DNA of 64,000 nt from Nocardiopsis sp. MG754419 (GTDB taxonomy: Bacteria > Actinomycetota > Actinomycetes > Streptosporangiales > Streptosporangiaceae), in contig NZ_QOCZ01000002.1 in the NCBI RefSeq assembly GCF_018207095.1, forward strand, positions 1 through 64,000, written 5' to 3'. Below are positions 44,635 through 53,866 of the stretch, piece after piece. The number at the start of each line of letters is the position of its first letter. Position 1 is the first letter of the stretch. The translations under genes were made by a program, and so were the position numbers. The notes beneath the pieces were generated by a model. That model ran no database searches. It saw only the letters and a program-made list of their open reading frames with translations, and was not told the origin of the DNA.

Positions 44635-46572
44635 ATGTCCGTCGAAAACCTCTTCCCGCGTCTAGAGCCCCTGCTGAGCCGGGTGAGCAAGCCGATCCAG
44701 TACGTGGGCGGCGAGCTCAACTCCGTCGTCAAGGAGTGGGACGACTCCCAGGTCCGTTGGGCGCTCATGTATCCGGACGCCTACGAAGTGGGCGTGCCCA
44801 ACCAGGGCGTCCAGATCCTGTACGAGATCCTCAACGAGCGCGAGGGGGTCCTGGCCGAGCGCACGTACGCCGTGTGGCCGGACCTGGAGTCGTTGATGCG
44901 GGAGCACGGCATCCCGCACTTCACGATCGACGCGCACCGCCCGGTCCGCGCCTTCGACGTGCTCGGGCTGAGCTTCGCCAGCGAGATGGGCTACACGAAC
45001 ATGCTCACGGCGCTGGACCTGGCCGGCATCCCGCGCCGCTCCGCCGACCGCACCGAGGCGGACCCGATCGTGCTGGCCGGGGGGCACTCGGCCTTCAACC
45101 CGGAACCCATCGCCGACTTCCTGGACGCGGTGGTGCTCGGCGACGGCGAGGAGATCGCCCTGGCCGTCACCGAGATCATCCGGGAGTTCAAGGAGGAGGG
45201 CGAACCGGGCGGGCGCGACGGTCTGCTGCTGCGTCTGGCCTCCACCGGCGGCGTGTACGTGCCGCGCTTCTTCGACGTCACCTATCACGACGATGGTCGC
45301 ATCGCCGCCTACACGCCCAACCGGGCGGGTGTTCCGAGCACGGTCCAGAAGCACACCGTGATGGACCTGGACCGCTGGCCCTACCCGAAGAAGCCCATCG
45401 TGCCCACGGCCGAGTCGGTCCACGAACGCTACAGCGTGGAGATCTTCCGCGGCTGCACCCGAGGGTGTCGCTTCTGCCAGGCCGGGATGATCACGCGCCC
45501 GGTGCGCGAGCGCAACCAGGAGACCGTCCAGAAGATGGTCAAGGAGGGGGTGAAGAACTCCGGCTTCCAGGAGGTCGGTCTGCTCTCCCTGTCCAGTGCG
45601 GACCACAGCGAGATCGGTGACATCGCCAAGAACCTCGCCGACGACTACGAGGGCACCAACACGGGTCTGTCGCTGCCCTCCACCCGGGTCGACGCCTTCA
45701 ACATCGACCTGGCCAACGAACTCACCCGCAACGGTCGCCGCTCCGGGCTGACCTTCGCACCCGAGGGCGGCAGCGAGCGGATGCGCCGGGTCATCAACAA
45801 GATGGTGACCGAGGAGGACCTCATCCGTACCGTCACCGCCGCCTACGCGGCGGGGTGGCGACAGGTGAAGCTGTACTTCATGTGCGGGCTGCCGACCGAG
45901 GAGGACGAGGACGTCCTGGCCATCGCGGACCTGGCCACCGAGGTCATCCGGACCGGCCGTGAGGTGACCGGGCGCAAGGACATCCGCTGCACGGTCTCCA
46001 TCGGCGGCTTCGTGCCCAAGCCCCAGACGCCCTTCCAGTGGGCCGGACAGACCTCCCACAAGGACGTGGACGCCCGACTGCGCAAGCTCCGGGACCGGCT
46101 GCGCGGCGACCGCAAGTACGGCAAGTCGATCGGCCTGCGCTACCACGAGGGACGCCCGTCGATCATCGAGGGACTCCTGTCCCGCGGTGACCGGCGCGTG
46201 GGCCGGATCGTGGAGCAGGTCTGGGAGGACGGCGGACGCTTCGACGGGTGGAGCGAGCACTTCTCCTACGACCGGTGGGCGAAGGCGACCGAGGTCGGCC
46301 TGGCCGAGACCGGGGTCGACCTGGACTGGTACACCACCCGTGATCGCGATGAGGACGAGGTCCTGCCCTGGGACCACCTCGACGCCGGGCTGGACCGTTC
46401 CTGGCTCTGGCAGGACTGGCAGGACTCCCTGCACGGCGAGGAGTCGCTGGAGATCGACGACTGCCGCTGGAACCCCTGCTACGACTGCGGCGTGTGCCCC
46501 AGCATGGGCACCGAGATCCAGATCAACGACCCGGCCGAAGGGCGGCCGATGCTGCCCCTGTCCGTCGTCTGA
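44635..46572 (+). CDS. TIGR03960-type B12-binding-like radical SAM protein
   Basis: A 645-residue protein of the family that pairs with a DUF2344 protein next to rne in actinobacteria and some Firmicutes. The N-terminal ~200 residues resemble a B12-binding-like domain ('YPDAYEVGVPNQGVQILYE'). The radical SAM core contains Cys-x3-Cys-x2-Cys in 'RGCTRGCRFCQAG' for a [4Fe-4S] cluster. A C-terminal Cys-rich patch 'CRWNPCYDCGVCPSMG' may hold another cluster. A role in RNA or nucleotide modification is often assumed but not proven. ATG 44635 matches the family start. Confidence 0.9.
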   Translation: MSVENLFPRLEPLLSRVSKPIQYVGGELNSVVKEWDDSQVRWALMYPDAYEVGVPNQGVQILYEILNEREGVLAERTYAVWPDLESLMREHGIPHFTIDAHRPVRAFDVLGLSFASEMGYTNMLTALDLAGIPRRSADRTEADPIVLAGGHSAFNPEPIADFLDAVVLGDGEEIALAVTEIIREFKEEGEPGGRDGLLLRLASTGGVYVPRFFDVTYHDDGRIAAYTPNRAGVPSTVQKHTVMDLDRWPYPKKPIVPTAESVHERYSVEIFRGCTRGCRFCQAGMITRPVRERNQETVQKMVKEGVKNSGFQEVGLLSLSSADHSEIGDIAKNLADDYEGTNTGLSLPSTRVDAFNIDLANELTRNGRRSGLTFAPEGGSERMRRVINKMVTEEDLIRTVTAAYAAGWRQVKLYFMCGLPTEEDEDVLAIADLATEVIRTGREVTGRKDIRCTVSIGGFVPKPQTPFQWAGQTSHKDVDARLRKLRDRLRGDRKYGKSIGLRYHEGRPSIIEGLLSRGDRRVGRIVEQVWEDGGRFDGWSEHFSYDRWAKATEVGLAETGVDLDWYTTRDRDEDEVLPWDHLDAGLDRSWLWQDWQDSLHGEESLEIDDCRWNPCYDCGVCPSMGTEIQINDPAEGRPMLPLSVV

Positions 46573-46697
46573 CCGGGACCGCCCGAGAAGAGAGTGCGCA
46601 CGGGTGCGTGGTGGGGGACCGCCGCGCACCCGTGTCGTCGTTCCGGACCGGCGGTCCCCGAAGGGCTCGGGAGGCGGGTCGGTCGTGCATACGAAAG

Positions 46698-46725
46698 GCC
46701 CCAGGACACTGGTGTGGCCTGGGGC
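46698..46725 (+). terminator. Hairpin in the gap before the DUF2344 gene
   Basis: GCCCCAGG (46698-46705) pairs with CCTGGGGC (46718-46725), with an inner ACAC/GTGT stem. It lies 125 nt after the radical-SAM stop. 'AGAGTAAAATGCG' follows, whose TAAAAT resembles a -10 element. Confidence 0.45.
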
Positions 46726-46828
46726 AGAAGAGTAAAATGCGCGCTCCGGGTGTCTTCGCCCTACGGTGTGCTCGCGTCGCTGTGTCCGCTGTGCGTTCCG
46801 TGGGCCGGAGTTTCCGGGAGAGGAAGGT

Positions 46829-46863
46829 GTACGGCCCGGCGCCCCGCTCGCGCCGGGCCGTAC
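46829..46863 (+). ncRNA. Candidate structured leader or small RNA upstream of DUF2344-rne
   Basis: A perfect 14-bp hairpin, GTACGGCCCGGCGC (46829-46842) with GCGCCGGGCCGTAC (46850-46863) around a 7-nt loop, lies in the 557-bp gap 46573-47129. About 60 nt later comes an isolated T8 run (46923-46930), striking in this composition. Together with the hairpin at 46698 and the TAAAAT motif it could be a long 5' leader or a small RNA gene. The gap contains no convincing protein gene. Function is inference only. Confidence 0.3.
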
Positions 46864-47129
46864 GTGAAGTAAGACTCGCGGGGGTCGTCGGGGGTTGCCA
46901 CCGATCGCGGATTTTCTTTGGATTTTTTTTCCGGGCACCCGTGTTCAGGGGGTGAATGCCGGTCCGAGATCCGCTTCGGGGCCATCCGGGACTTTTCGAT
47001 CCCAGGTCAGTGGGGCAAGAACCGGTATGCGAAGTCCTGTTGGCGCATGTGCACCGCGGCGCACCGTACGCTGAGCAGGACGAGGAACAGCCCCTTCGGG
47101 CCGCCATCGACGGCCCGTTCACAGGGGGC

Positions 47130-48023
47130 ATGAGGAAAGGAGCTGAGCTGCCCCCCGCACACGAGGGCACCACCTCACCCTCCACCGCCAAACCCGGCCC
47201 ACGGCTCCGTGTCCGCTACGCCAAGCGCGGACGCATGCGTTTCGCAAGCCACCGTGACATCGCCCGGGCACTGGAGAGAGCTCTACGCAGGGCCTCCGTA
47301 CCCGTGGCGTTCTCCGCCGGCTTCTCACCGCATCCCAAGATCTCCTACACGGGAGCGGCTCCCACGGGGGTCGCGAGCGAGGCGGAGTACTTCGAGCTGA
47401 CCATGGCCGAGGAACGCCGACCCGAACAGGTCAGGGACGCGATCGACGCGGCCATGCCCGACGGGATCGACGTGCTCGACGTCGTCGAGGCCCGCACTCC
47501 GGGTCTGGCCGACCGGCTTCAGGCCTCCGAATGGCGCGTGGAGATGGACGGCGTCGACCCCGATGACGTCGCCAGGGCGGTGGCCGACTACCTGGCCGCC
47601 GACAGTGTCGAGGTGGAACGGGTGACGAAGAAGGGCCGACGCCGCTTCGACACCCGCCCGGCTGTACTCGGTATCGATATCGATGTGTGTCGTGCACCCC
47701 ACGGGCGCGTCCCCGGGGAGCGACACGCGACATATGCCATACTTCGAATGGTCGTACGGCACACGACACCTGCCGTTCGACCGGACGACGTGCTGACCGG
47801 CCTTCGTCACGTGGCCGACCTCGCGCCGCCGTCATCACCCATGATGACCCGGCTGGCGCAGGGGCCACTGGACGAGGTGACAGGTGCGATCGCCGACCCG
47901 TTCGACGCGGACCGAATCGAAGCTCCCACCACTGAGAGCCCCGGGTCCGCGAACGATGAGACGAACGATCGACGCACCCGCGCACCACAGCCGTCATCGC
48001 CCATGACGGGACCGCCCCGATGA
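47130..48023 (+). CDS. DUF2344 / TIGR03936 family protein
   Basis: A 297-residue protein of the radical-SAM-linked DUF2344 family: 'RVRYAKRGRMRFASHRDIAR', 'AFSAGFSPHPKISYTGAAP', 'SEAEYFELTM'. It is the usual partner of the TIGR03960 protein and usually lies just before rne. The C-terminal ~60 residues are low-complexity. ATG 47130 is chosen because family homology starts about 25 residues later and a GGGGG run precedes it; the upstream open frame is not conserved-looking. It lies 161 nt upstream of rne. Confidence 0.88.
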   Translation: MRKGAELPPAHEGTTSPSTAKPGPRLRVRYAKRGRMRFASHRDIARALERALRRASVPVAFSAGFSPHPKISYTGAAPTGVASEAEYFELTMAEERRPEQVRDAIDAAMPDGIDVLDVVEARTPGLADRLQASEWRVEMDGVDPDDVARAVADYLAADSVEVERVTKKGRRRFDTRPAVLGIDIDVCRAPHGRVPGERHATYAILRMVVRHTTPAVRPDDVLTGLRHVADLAPPSSPMMTRLAQGPLDEVTGAIADPFDADRIEAPTTESPGSANDETNDRRTRAPQPSSPMTGPPR

Positions 48024-48184
48024 GCGGTCTCAAGGCGGGGAACATGGGCGCAACCACAGGACTTTGCCCCGGTGGCACTCCGGTGCCACCGGCGCTGACA
48101 CAGCGACGACAGCTCTCGTGAGCCGCGCCGTCGACCGTACGCGGCCGGCGGAGCGCCCGAGGGCTTTGACGGGAGACCGCCCGG

Positions 48185-51100
48185 ATGCTCGACAACGAGC
48201 CCAAGAACGGTGCCGAAGGCACCGCGGGTACAACTGAAACAACCGAGAACACGGCGGCGACGCCCCCAGCGGGGGACGGCGGCGTTCGGGTGACCTCATC
48301 CGCGCCGGCCAAGGGCGCTCGCCGCGCCGCGGGACCACCCCCCGAACCCGACGACGTCTTCACACCGCCGTCCAAGCCGACCACCACCCTGGCCGGTTCC
48401 GGTGAGGGCGGCACGGTCACGACCTCCGTGCGCACCACGGTGCGCAAGCGGACGGTACGCGCCGCCGGTCGTCCCGACGACGTCCCGGCCGCCACCACTC
48501 GCGCTCGGCGCACGCGCGCCGCGGTGAAGGAGTCGCCGGCCGAGGCCCCCGTCACCGAGGACGACAAGAGCGTCGCGCGGGCCGAGGACACCTCGTCCGG
48601 AAGGGACGCGGGCACCGAGGAGGCCGGTACCAAGGAGGGCTCCGCCCGCGGGCGCACGCGCTCCCGGAGCCGTACGCGTGCGACCAAGGCCGTCGAGGCC
48701 TCGGTCCCCGCCGTCGTCGAGGAGGACGAGGAGACGGAGGAGACCGCGGCCGAGCCGACGGGCGCCGTCTTCACGCCGCCCGGCGGCATGCTCTTCCAGC
48801 CTCCGGTCGCCCAGCAGAGCGCCCCCGCCAAGACGCGGAAGAAGGACCGGGACGAGGTCGTCGAGCCGGAGGCCGACGACACCGAGGACTCCACCGAGGA
48901 GGCGGAGGCCCCCGCGGAGGAGACCGGTGGCGACGAGCGCCCCGGCCGTCGGCGTCGCCGTCGCGGTGGTCGTGGTCGCGGTCGTTCCCGCGGTGCGGAG
49001 GACACCGACGGCGAGGACACCGACACCACCGAGGCCGCGGAGACCCCGACCAGGGAACGGGCCAAGGACGCCAAGCGCTCCGAGGGCGGATCCCAGGACC
49101 GTGACGAGGACTCCGCCGAGGAGTCCGACGACGGTGAGTTCGGCGACGAGGGCGAGCGCAGCAGCCGTCGCCGCCGTCGCCGTCGGCGGCGTTCCGGGAG
49201 CGGCTCCGGCACCTCGGGTGAGGCCGTCACCGACGACCCGCCCAACACCGTGGTCAAGGTGCGCGAGCCCCGCCAAGAGCGTCCCATCGAGGACGAGGTC
49301 CAGGCGGTCCGTGGCTCCACGCGTCTGGAGGCCAAGAAGCAGCGCCGCCGCGAGGGGCGCGAGCAGGGACGTCGCCGCGCCCCGATCGTCACCGAGTCGG
49401 AGTTCCTGGCCCGCCGTGAGGCGGTCAAGCGCGACCTGGTGATCCGTCGGACCGGTGACCGTACCCAGATCGCCGTCCTCGAGGACGACATCCTCGTCGA
49501 GCACTACGTGGACCGGGCCACCCACCGCTCCTACGTGGGCAACGTGTACCTGGGCCGGGTGCAGAACGTCCTGCCGTCGATGGAGGCCGCCTTCGTCGAC
49601 ATCGGCAAGGGCCGCAACGCCGTGCTGTACGCGGGCGAGGTCAACTGGGACTCCTTCGGTCTGGAGGGGCAGCCCAAGCGCATCGAGTCGGTGCTCAAGT
49701 CCGGTCAGTCCGTCCTGGTGCAGGTCACCAAGGACCCGATCGGTCACAAGGGCGCCCGCCTCACCAGCCAGATCAGCCTGCCCGGCCGTTACCTGGTGTA
49801 CGTCCCCGGCGGTTCCATGACCGGCATCAGCCGCAAGCTCCCCGACAAGGAGCGTGCCCGCCTCAAGCAGATCCTCAAGAAGGTGATGCCCTCCGGCGCC
49901 GGCGTGATCGTCCGCACGGCCGCCGAGGGTGCCAGCGAGGAGGAGCTGGAGCGCGACATCACGCGTCTGGCCAAGCAGTGGGAGTCCATCAAGCGCAAGT
50001 CGAAGTCGGCGAACGCCCCGTCCCTGCTCAACAGTGAGCCGGACCTGACGGTGCGGGTCGTCCGGGACGTGTTCAACGAGGACTTCTCCAGCCTGGTCGT
50101 GTCCGGTGACGAGGCATGGACCACCGTCCACGAGTACGTCGACTACGTGGCGCCCAACCTCGCCGAGCGGCTGTCGCACTGGAACGAGGACCGGGACGTC
50201 TTCTCCGCCTACCGGATCGACGAGCAGATCAACAAGGCGCTCGAGCGCAAGGTGTGGCTGCCCAGCGGTGGCTCGCTCATCATCGATCGCACCGAGGCCA
50301 TGACCGTGGTCGACGTCAACACCGGAAAGTTCACCGGCCAGGGCGGAAACCTCGAGGAGACGGTCACCAAGAACAACCTGGAGGCGGCCGAGGAGATCGT
50401 CCGCCAGCTGCGCCTGCGCGACATCGGCGGCATCATCGTCATCGACTACATCGACATGGTGTTGGAGTCCAACCGCGACCTGGTGCTGCGCCGGATGTTG
50501 GAGTGCCTGTCCCGGGACCGCACCAAGCACCAGGTGGCCGAGGTCACCTCGCTGGGCCTGGTCCAGATGACCCGTAAGCGGGTCGGCCAGGGGCTCCTGG
50601 AGGCCTTCTCGCACTCCTGTGACCACTGCAACGGTCGTGGCCTGCTGCTCTCCGCCGATCCGGTGGAGAACAAGGGCGGCGGCGGCAACGGCGGCGGTCG
50701 CAAGAAGAAGAAGGGCAAGGGCGACGCCGAACCCGCGGCCGAGAAGGCCGTGGAGAAGGCCGAACAGCCCTCCGGCAGGGACGAGCAGGGCGAGCGGACG
50801 GACCGTTCCCCGGAGACCTCCGAAACGGTCGAGAAGGCCGCGGAGGAGACCGTGGAGCAGACCGACAAGCCCGCCAAGCGCAGCCGGAGCCGCAAGAGCG
50901 CGGACAAGGCCGACAAGGTCGAGGCGACGGAGGGCACCGAGGCCGTCCCGGCCGAGGACGCCGGTGCGACTTCGGGCGAGTCGGCCGAGGCCGCGCCCGC
51001 CAAGAAGACCCGCAAGCGGGCCTCGCGGGCCAAGAAGGCCGCCGAGACCGCTCCGGAGGCTCCCGAGGGCGTCGAGGCCGCCCCCGCGGCGCAGGAGTCG

Positions 51101-51382
51101 ACCCCGGAGGCACCCGGGGGCGTCGAGGCCCCTGAGGCGTCCGAGGCCCCGGCTAAGAGGACCCGCCGGCGCACCACCACCCGCAAGGCCGCCAAGGCCG
51201 ACAACGGTGAGGGTGAGCGGGCGACGGCGGAAGGTGACGAGTCGGACTCGGCCACCGCCACCCCGACCCCCGCCGAAGGTGACGCCGACGGCGCCACCGA
51301 ACGGCCCAAGCGTCGCCGCACACGGCGGACCAAGACGGCGGTGGCCTCACCGACCGGTGGTTCCTCGGTCGACGCGGGCTGA
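48185..51382 (+). CDS. rne: Ribonuclease E/G
   Basis: Endoribonuclease for mRNA decay and rRNA processing. The 1065-residue protein has a long disordered N-terminal region (1-~400) with acidic and Arg-rich blocks ('GRRRRRRGGRGRGRSRG', '[12 protein letters not shown]'). The catalytic core follows: S1 domain ('RVQNVLPSMEAAFVDIGKG'), RNase H/DNase I-like region with metal-binding Asp in 'VVDVNTGKF' and 'IIVIDYIDM', and Zn-link 'CDHCNGRG'. A second disordered C-terminal arm (~835-1065) with Lys/Arg and 'EAPEG/EAPGG' repeats would be the degradosome scaffold. Layout (core in the middle) is typical of actinobacterial RNase E. ATG 48185. Confidence 0.95.
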   Translation: MLDNEPKNGAEGTAGTTETTENTAATPPAGDGGVRVTSSAPAKGARRAAGPPPEPDDVFTPPSKPTTTLAGSGEGGTVTTSVRTTVRKRTVRAAGRPDDVPAATTRARRTRAAVKESPAEAPVTEDDKSVARAEDTSSGRDAGTEEAGTKEGSARGRTRSRSRTRATKAVEASVPAVVEEDEETEETAAEPTGAVFTPPGGMLFQPPVAQQSAPAKTRKKDRDEVVEPEADDTEDSTEEAEAPAEETGGDERPGRRRRRRGGRGRGRSRGAEDTDGEDTDTTEAAETPTRERAKDAKRSEGGSQDRDEDSAEESDDGEFGDEGERSSRRRRRRRRRSGSGSGTSGEAVTDDPPNTVVKVREPRQERPIEDEVQAVRGSTRLEAKKQRRREGREQGRRRAPIVTESEFLARREAVKRDLVIRRTGDRTQIAVLEDDILVEHYVDRATHRSYVGNVYLGRVQNVLPSMEAAFVDIGKGRNAVLYAGEVNWDSFGLEGQPKRIESVLKSGQSVLVQVTKDPIGHKGARLTSQISLPGRYLVYVPGGSMTGISRKLPDKERARLKQILKKVMPSGAGVIVRTAAEGASEEELERDITRLAKQWESIKRKSKSANAPSLLNSEPDLTVRVVRDVFNEDFSSLVVSGDEAWTTVHEYVDYVAPNLAERLSHWNEDRDVFSAYRIDEQINKALERKVWLPSGGSLIIDRTEAMTVVDVNTGKFTGQGGNLEETVTKNNLEAAEEIVRQLRLRDIGGIIVIDYIDMVLESNRDLVLRRMLECLSRDRTKHQVAEVTSLGLVQMTRKRVGQGLLEAFSHSCDHCNGRGLLLSADPVENKGGGGNGGGRKKKKGKGDAEPAAEKAVEKAEQPSGRDEQGERTDRSPETSETVEKAAEETVEQTDKPAKRSRSRKSADKADKVEATEGTEAVPAEDAGATSGESAEAAPAKKTRKRASRAKKAAETAPEAPEGVEAAPAAQESTPEAPGGVEAPEASEAPAKRTRRRTTTRKAAKADNGEGERATAEGDESDSATATPTPAEGDADGATERPKRRRTRRTKTAVASPTGGSSVDAG

Positions 51383-51401
51383 GTTCCCGGCGGGACGACA
51401 T

Positions 51402-51439
51402 CCTGGTCCGGATCCGGTAACGCACGGGTCCGGACCAGG
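51402..51439 (+). terminator. Hairpin after rne
   Basis: CCTGGTCCGGA (51402-51412) pairs with TCCGGACCAGG (51429-51439), 11 bp, 16-nt loop, 20 nt after the rne stop. Confidence 0.65.
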
Positions 51440-51467
51440 CCTACTGTGCGGGCCTGTGTCGGGTCGG

Positions 51468-51476
51468 TGGTAATCT
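51468..51476 (+). promoter_or_regulatory. Extended -10-like element before rplU
   Basis: TGG-TAATCT fits an extended -10 (TGN-TANNNT), just after the rne terminator and about 180 nt before the L21 start. No convincing -35 is visible. The remaining leader (51477-51656) has no recognised autoregulatory structure. Confidence 0.35.
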
Positions 51477-51656
51477 GATGGACGGTGCGTCGGCGCGCCC
51501 CAAATGTTCGCGCGCCCCGAGACCGAAGTGCTCTCCACCAAGGTGGGTTTGTTTCCCTCAGATCCCCGCGCCCCGCTACAGGCGATTCGTGGATCGTGGC
51601 ATCACGGTCATGAGTGAGCGCATTATTCGTTGAGCGAGCAGGAAGAGAGTTACCCG

Positions 51657-51968
51657 GTGTACGCGATCGTGCGAGCGGGCGGCCGACAGGAGAAGGTGTC
51701 TGTCGATGACGTCCTGAACATCGACAGGGTCTCCGACGAGACCGGTGCCACCGTCACGTGGCAGCCCATCCTTGTCGTCGACGGTGACAACGTCATCAGC
51801 GAGGTCGACAAGCTGAGTGGCTACACGGTCACCGCCGAGGTCCTCGGCGAGACCAAGGGCCCCAAGATCAACATCCTGAAGTACAAGAACAAGACCGGTT
51901 ACAAGAAGCGCCAGGGGCACCGCCAGAAGCACACCCAGGTGCGCGTCACCGGCATCTCGGCGAAGTAG
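51657..51968 (+). CDS. rplU: 50S ribosomal protein L21
   Basis: Large-subunit ribosomal protein bound to 23S rRNA. The 103-residue protein starts '[13 protein letters not shown]' and contains '[20 protein letters not shown]' and 'HTQVRVTGI', the L21 signatures. GTG 51657 is preferred to TTG 51630 because it gives the exact family N-terminus, with GGAAGAG upstream. It forms an operon with rpmA (13-nt gap), as in most bacteria. Confidence 0.97.
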   Translation: MYAIVRAGGRQEKVSVDDVLNIDRVSDETGATVTWQPILVVDGDNVISEVDKLSGYTVTAEVLGETKGPKINILKYKNKTGYKKRQGHRQKHTQVRVTGISAK

Positions 51969-51981
51969 GAGGCCTGGAGAA

Positions 51982-52242
51982 ATGGCACATAAGAAGGGCG
52001 CTTCGTCCAGCCGTAACGGTCGTGACTCGAACGCCAAGCGCCTCGGCGTCAAGCGTTTCGGTGGCCAGTCCGTTTCGGCCGGTGAGATCCTGATCCGTCA
52101 GCGCGGCACCAAGTTCCACCCCGGCGCCAACGTCGGCCGTGGTGGCGACGACACGCTGTTCGCGCTCGTCGAGGGTGAGGTCAAGTTCGGCAGCTTCCGC
52201 GGCCGCAAGGCCGTCAACATCGTTCCGGTCGCCGCCGAGTAG
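51982..52242 (+). CDS. rpmA: 50S ribosomal protein L27
   Basis: An 86-residue large-subunit protein whose N-terminal tail reaches the peptidyl-transferase centre. '[16 protein letters not shown]' at the start and '[19 protein letters not shown]' are diagnostic. AGGAGG precedes ATG 51982. A strong terminator follows before obgE. Confidence 0.97.
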   Translation: MAHKKGASSSRNGRDSNAKRLGVKRFGGQSVSAGEILIRQRGTKFHPGANVGRGGDDTLFALVEGEVKFGSFRGRKAVNIVPVAAE

Positions 52243-52266
52243 GCTGCGTCGCGACGACGGTTTTCG

Positions 52267-52294
52267 GGGCGGGCCAGGGAACACTGGCCCGCCC
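52267..52294 (+). terminator. Hairpin terminator after rpmA
   Basis: GGGCGGGCCAG (52267-52277) pairs perfectly with CTGGCCCGCCC (52284-52294), 11 bp, with a 6-nt loop and TT after it. It is 24 nt after the L27 stop. Confidence 0.75.
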
Positions 52295-52405
52295 TTCGCG
52301 TTGTCACTAGACGAGTCCTTTCGCGGGCCCGTGCCCATCGCGGGGGTGACACGCGACTTTCCAGCCCCGCCAGGAGGCGGAGGCCCACGAGCAACGGGGA
52401 GAGCA

Positions 52406-53770
52406 ATGCCTGACTTCGTCGACGAGGCGGTCTTGCACGTCAAGGCCGGGAACGGCGGGCATGGCTGCGCCTCCGTGCACCGTGAGAAGTTCAAGCCCCT
52501 GGGCGGTCCGGACGGCGGCAACGGAGGCCGGGGCGGCGACGTCGTCCTGGAGGTCGACGCCCAGTCCGCGACGCTGCTGGAGTACCAGCGCAGGCCGCAC
52601 CGCGCCGCCCGCAACGGGACGCCGGGCCAGGGCGGCCACCGGGCCGGGGCCAACGGCGAGGACCTCGTCCTGACCGTTCCCGACGGCACCGTGGTCACCA
52701 GAATGGACGGTGAGGTCATCGCCGACCTGGTGGGCCACGGCACCCGCCTGGTGCTGTCCCAGGGCGGCAGCGGCGGTCTCGGCAACGCGGCACTGGCCTC
52801 CAAGAAGCGCAAGGCCCCCGGCTTCGCCCTCAAGGGCGAGGAGGGCGAAGCGGTCGACGTGCGCCTGGAGATGAAGACGATCGCGGACGTGGGCCTGGTG
52901 GGCTTCCCCAGCGCCGGCAAGTCCTCGCTGATCGCCTCCATGTCCGCCGCCCGGCCCAAGATCGCCGACTACCCGTTCACCACCCTCATCCCGAACCTGG
53001 GTGTGGTGGAGGCCGGTGCCACCCAGTACGTCGTCGCCGACGTGCCGGGTCTCATCCCCGGCGCCAGTGACGGCAAGGGCCTGGGTCTGGAGTTCCTGCG
53101 CCACATCGAGCGCTGCTCCACCCTGCTGCACGTCCTGGACTGCGCCACCTACGAGCCGAACCGCGACCCGGTGAGCGACCTGGAGGCCCTGGAGGCCGAA
53201 CTGGCCGCCTACGGCGAGCAGACCGGCGTGGACCTGTCCGACCGGCCGCGCGTGGTCGCCCTGAACAAGGTGGACGTCCCCGACGCCCGCGACCTCGCCG
53301 ACCTGGTCCGGCCCGTTCTGGAGGAGCGCGGCTACAAGGTCATGGAGGTCTCCGCGGCCTCCCGCGAGGGCCTGCGCGAACTCTCCTACGCGCTCGGCGA
53401 GCAGGTCGCCGCCGCGCGCAGCAGCGCCCCGGTGGCCGAGCCCACCCGGATCGTGCTCCGACCCAAGCTCATCGGCGACATCCCCTTCGAGGTGGTGCCG
53501 CTGGGCGGCAACGCCTTCCAGGTGCGCGGGGACAAGACCGCCCGCTGGGTGCGCCAGACCGACTTCTCCAACGACGAGGCCGTCGGCTACCTGGCCGAAC
53601 GTCTCAACCGGCTCGGCATCGAGGAGGCTCTGGCCAAGGCGGGCGCCACCCAGGGCGCCGAGGTGCACATCGGCACCGAGGAGGACTCGGTGGTCTTCGA
53701 CTGGGACAACTCCCTCGACGCCGAGGCCGTCCCGTCGGGCCCGCGCGGAACCGACGCCCGGCTGGGCTGA
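52406..53770 (+). CDS. obgE: GTPase Obg
   Basis: Ribosome-associated GTPase needed for 50S assembly and linked to stress and differentiation control. The 454-residue protein has the Gly-rich Obg fold ('[18 protein letters not shown]', '[12 protein letters not shown]'), a GTPase domain with G1 'GFPSAGKSS' (about 165-173), switch region '[13 protein letters not shown]', G3 'DVPGLIPGA' and G4 'NKVD', and the C-terminal OCT domain ('[17 protein letters not shown]', '[16 protein letters not shown]') found in Gram-positives. ATG 52406 follows 'GGGGAGAGCA'. It lies between rpmA and proB as expected. Confidence 0.97.
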   Translation: MPDFVDEAVLHVKAGNGGHGCASVHREKFKPLGGPDGGNGGRGGDVVLEVDAQSATLLEYQRRPHRAARNGTPGQGGHRAGANGEDLVLTVPDGTVVTRMDGEVIADLVGHGTRLVLSQGGSGGLGNAALASKKRKAPGFALKGEEGEAVDVRLEMKTIADVGLVGFPSAGKSSLIASMSAARPKIADYPFTTLIPNLGVVEAGATQYVVADVPGLIPGASDGKGLGLEFLRHIERCSTLLHVLDCATYEPNRDPVSDLEALEAELAAYGEQTGVDLSDRPRVVALNKVDVPDARDLADLVRPVLEERGYKVMEVSAASREGLRELSYALGEQVAAARSSAPVAEPTRIVLRPKLIGDIPFEVVPLGGNAFQVRGDKTARWVRQTDFSNDEAVGYLAERLNRLGIEEALAKAGATQGAEVHIGTEEDSVVFDWDNSLDAEAVPSGPRGTDARLG

Positions 53771-53866
53771 CCCGCGCGGGGACCGACCGCTCCACACCAG
53801 CCGAACCCGTACAGGTCAGGGCACGGCGTCCCCGAGGGGCGCCGTGCCACGGATGGAAAGCCCACC

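Noticed and set aside
46923-46930. T8 run as the tail of an intrinsic terminator
   Set aside because: The nearest strong hairpin ends about 60 nt earlier, too far for a canonical terminator, so it is reported only as part of the leader.
48296-50626. Minus-strand frame of about 776 codons across rne
   Set aside because: Antisense shadow; Gly/Val/Leu/Asp-rich without domains, while rne on the plus strand is unmistakable.
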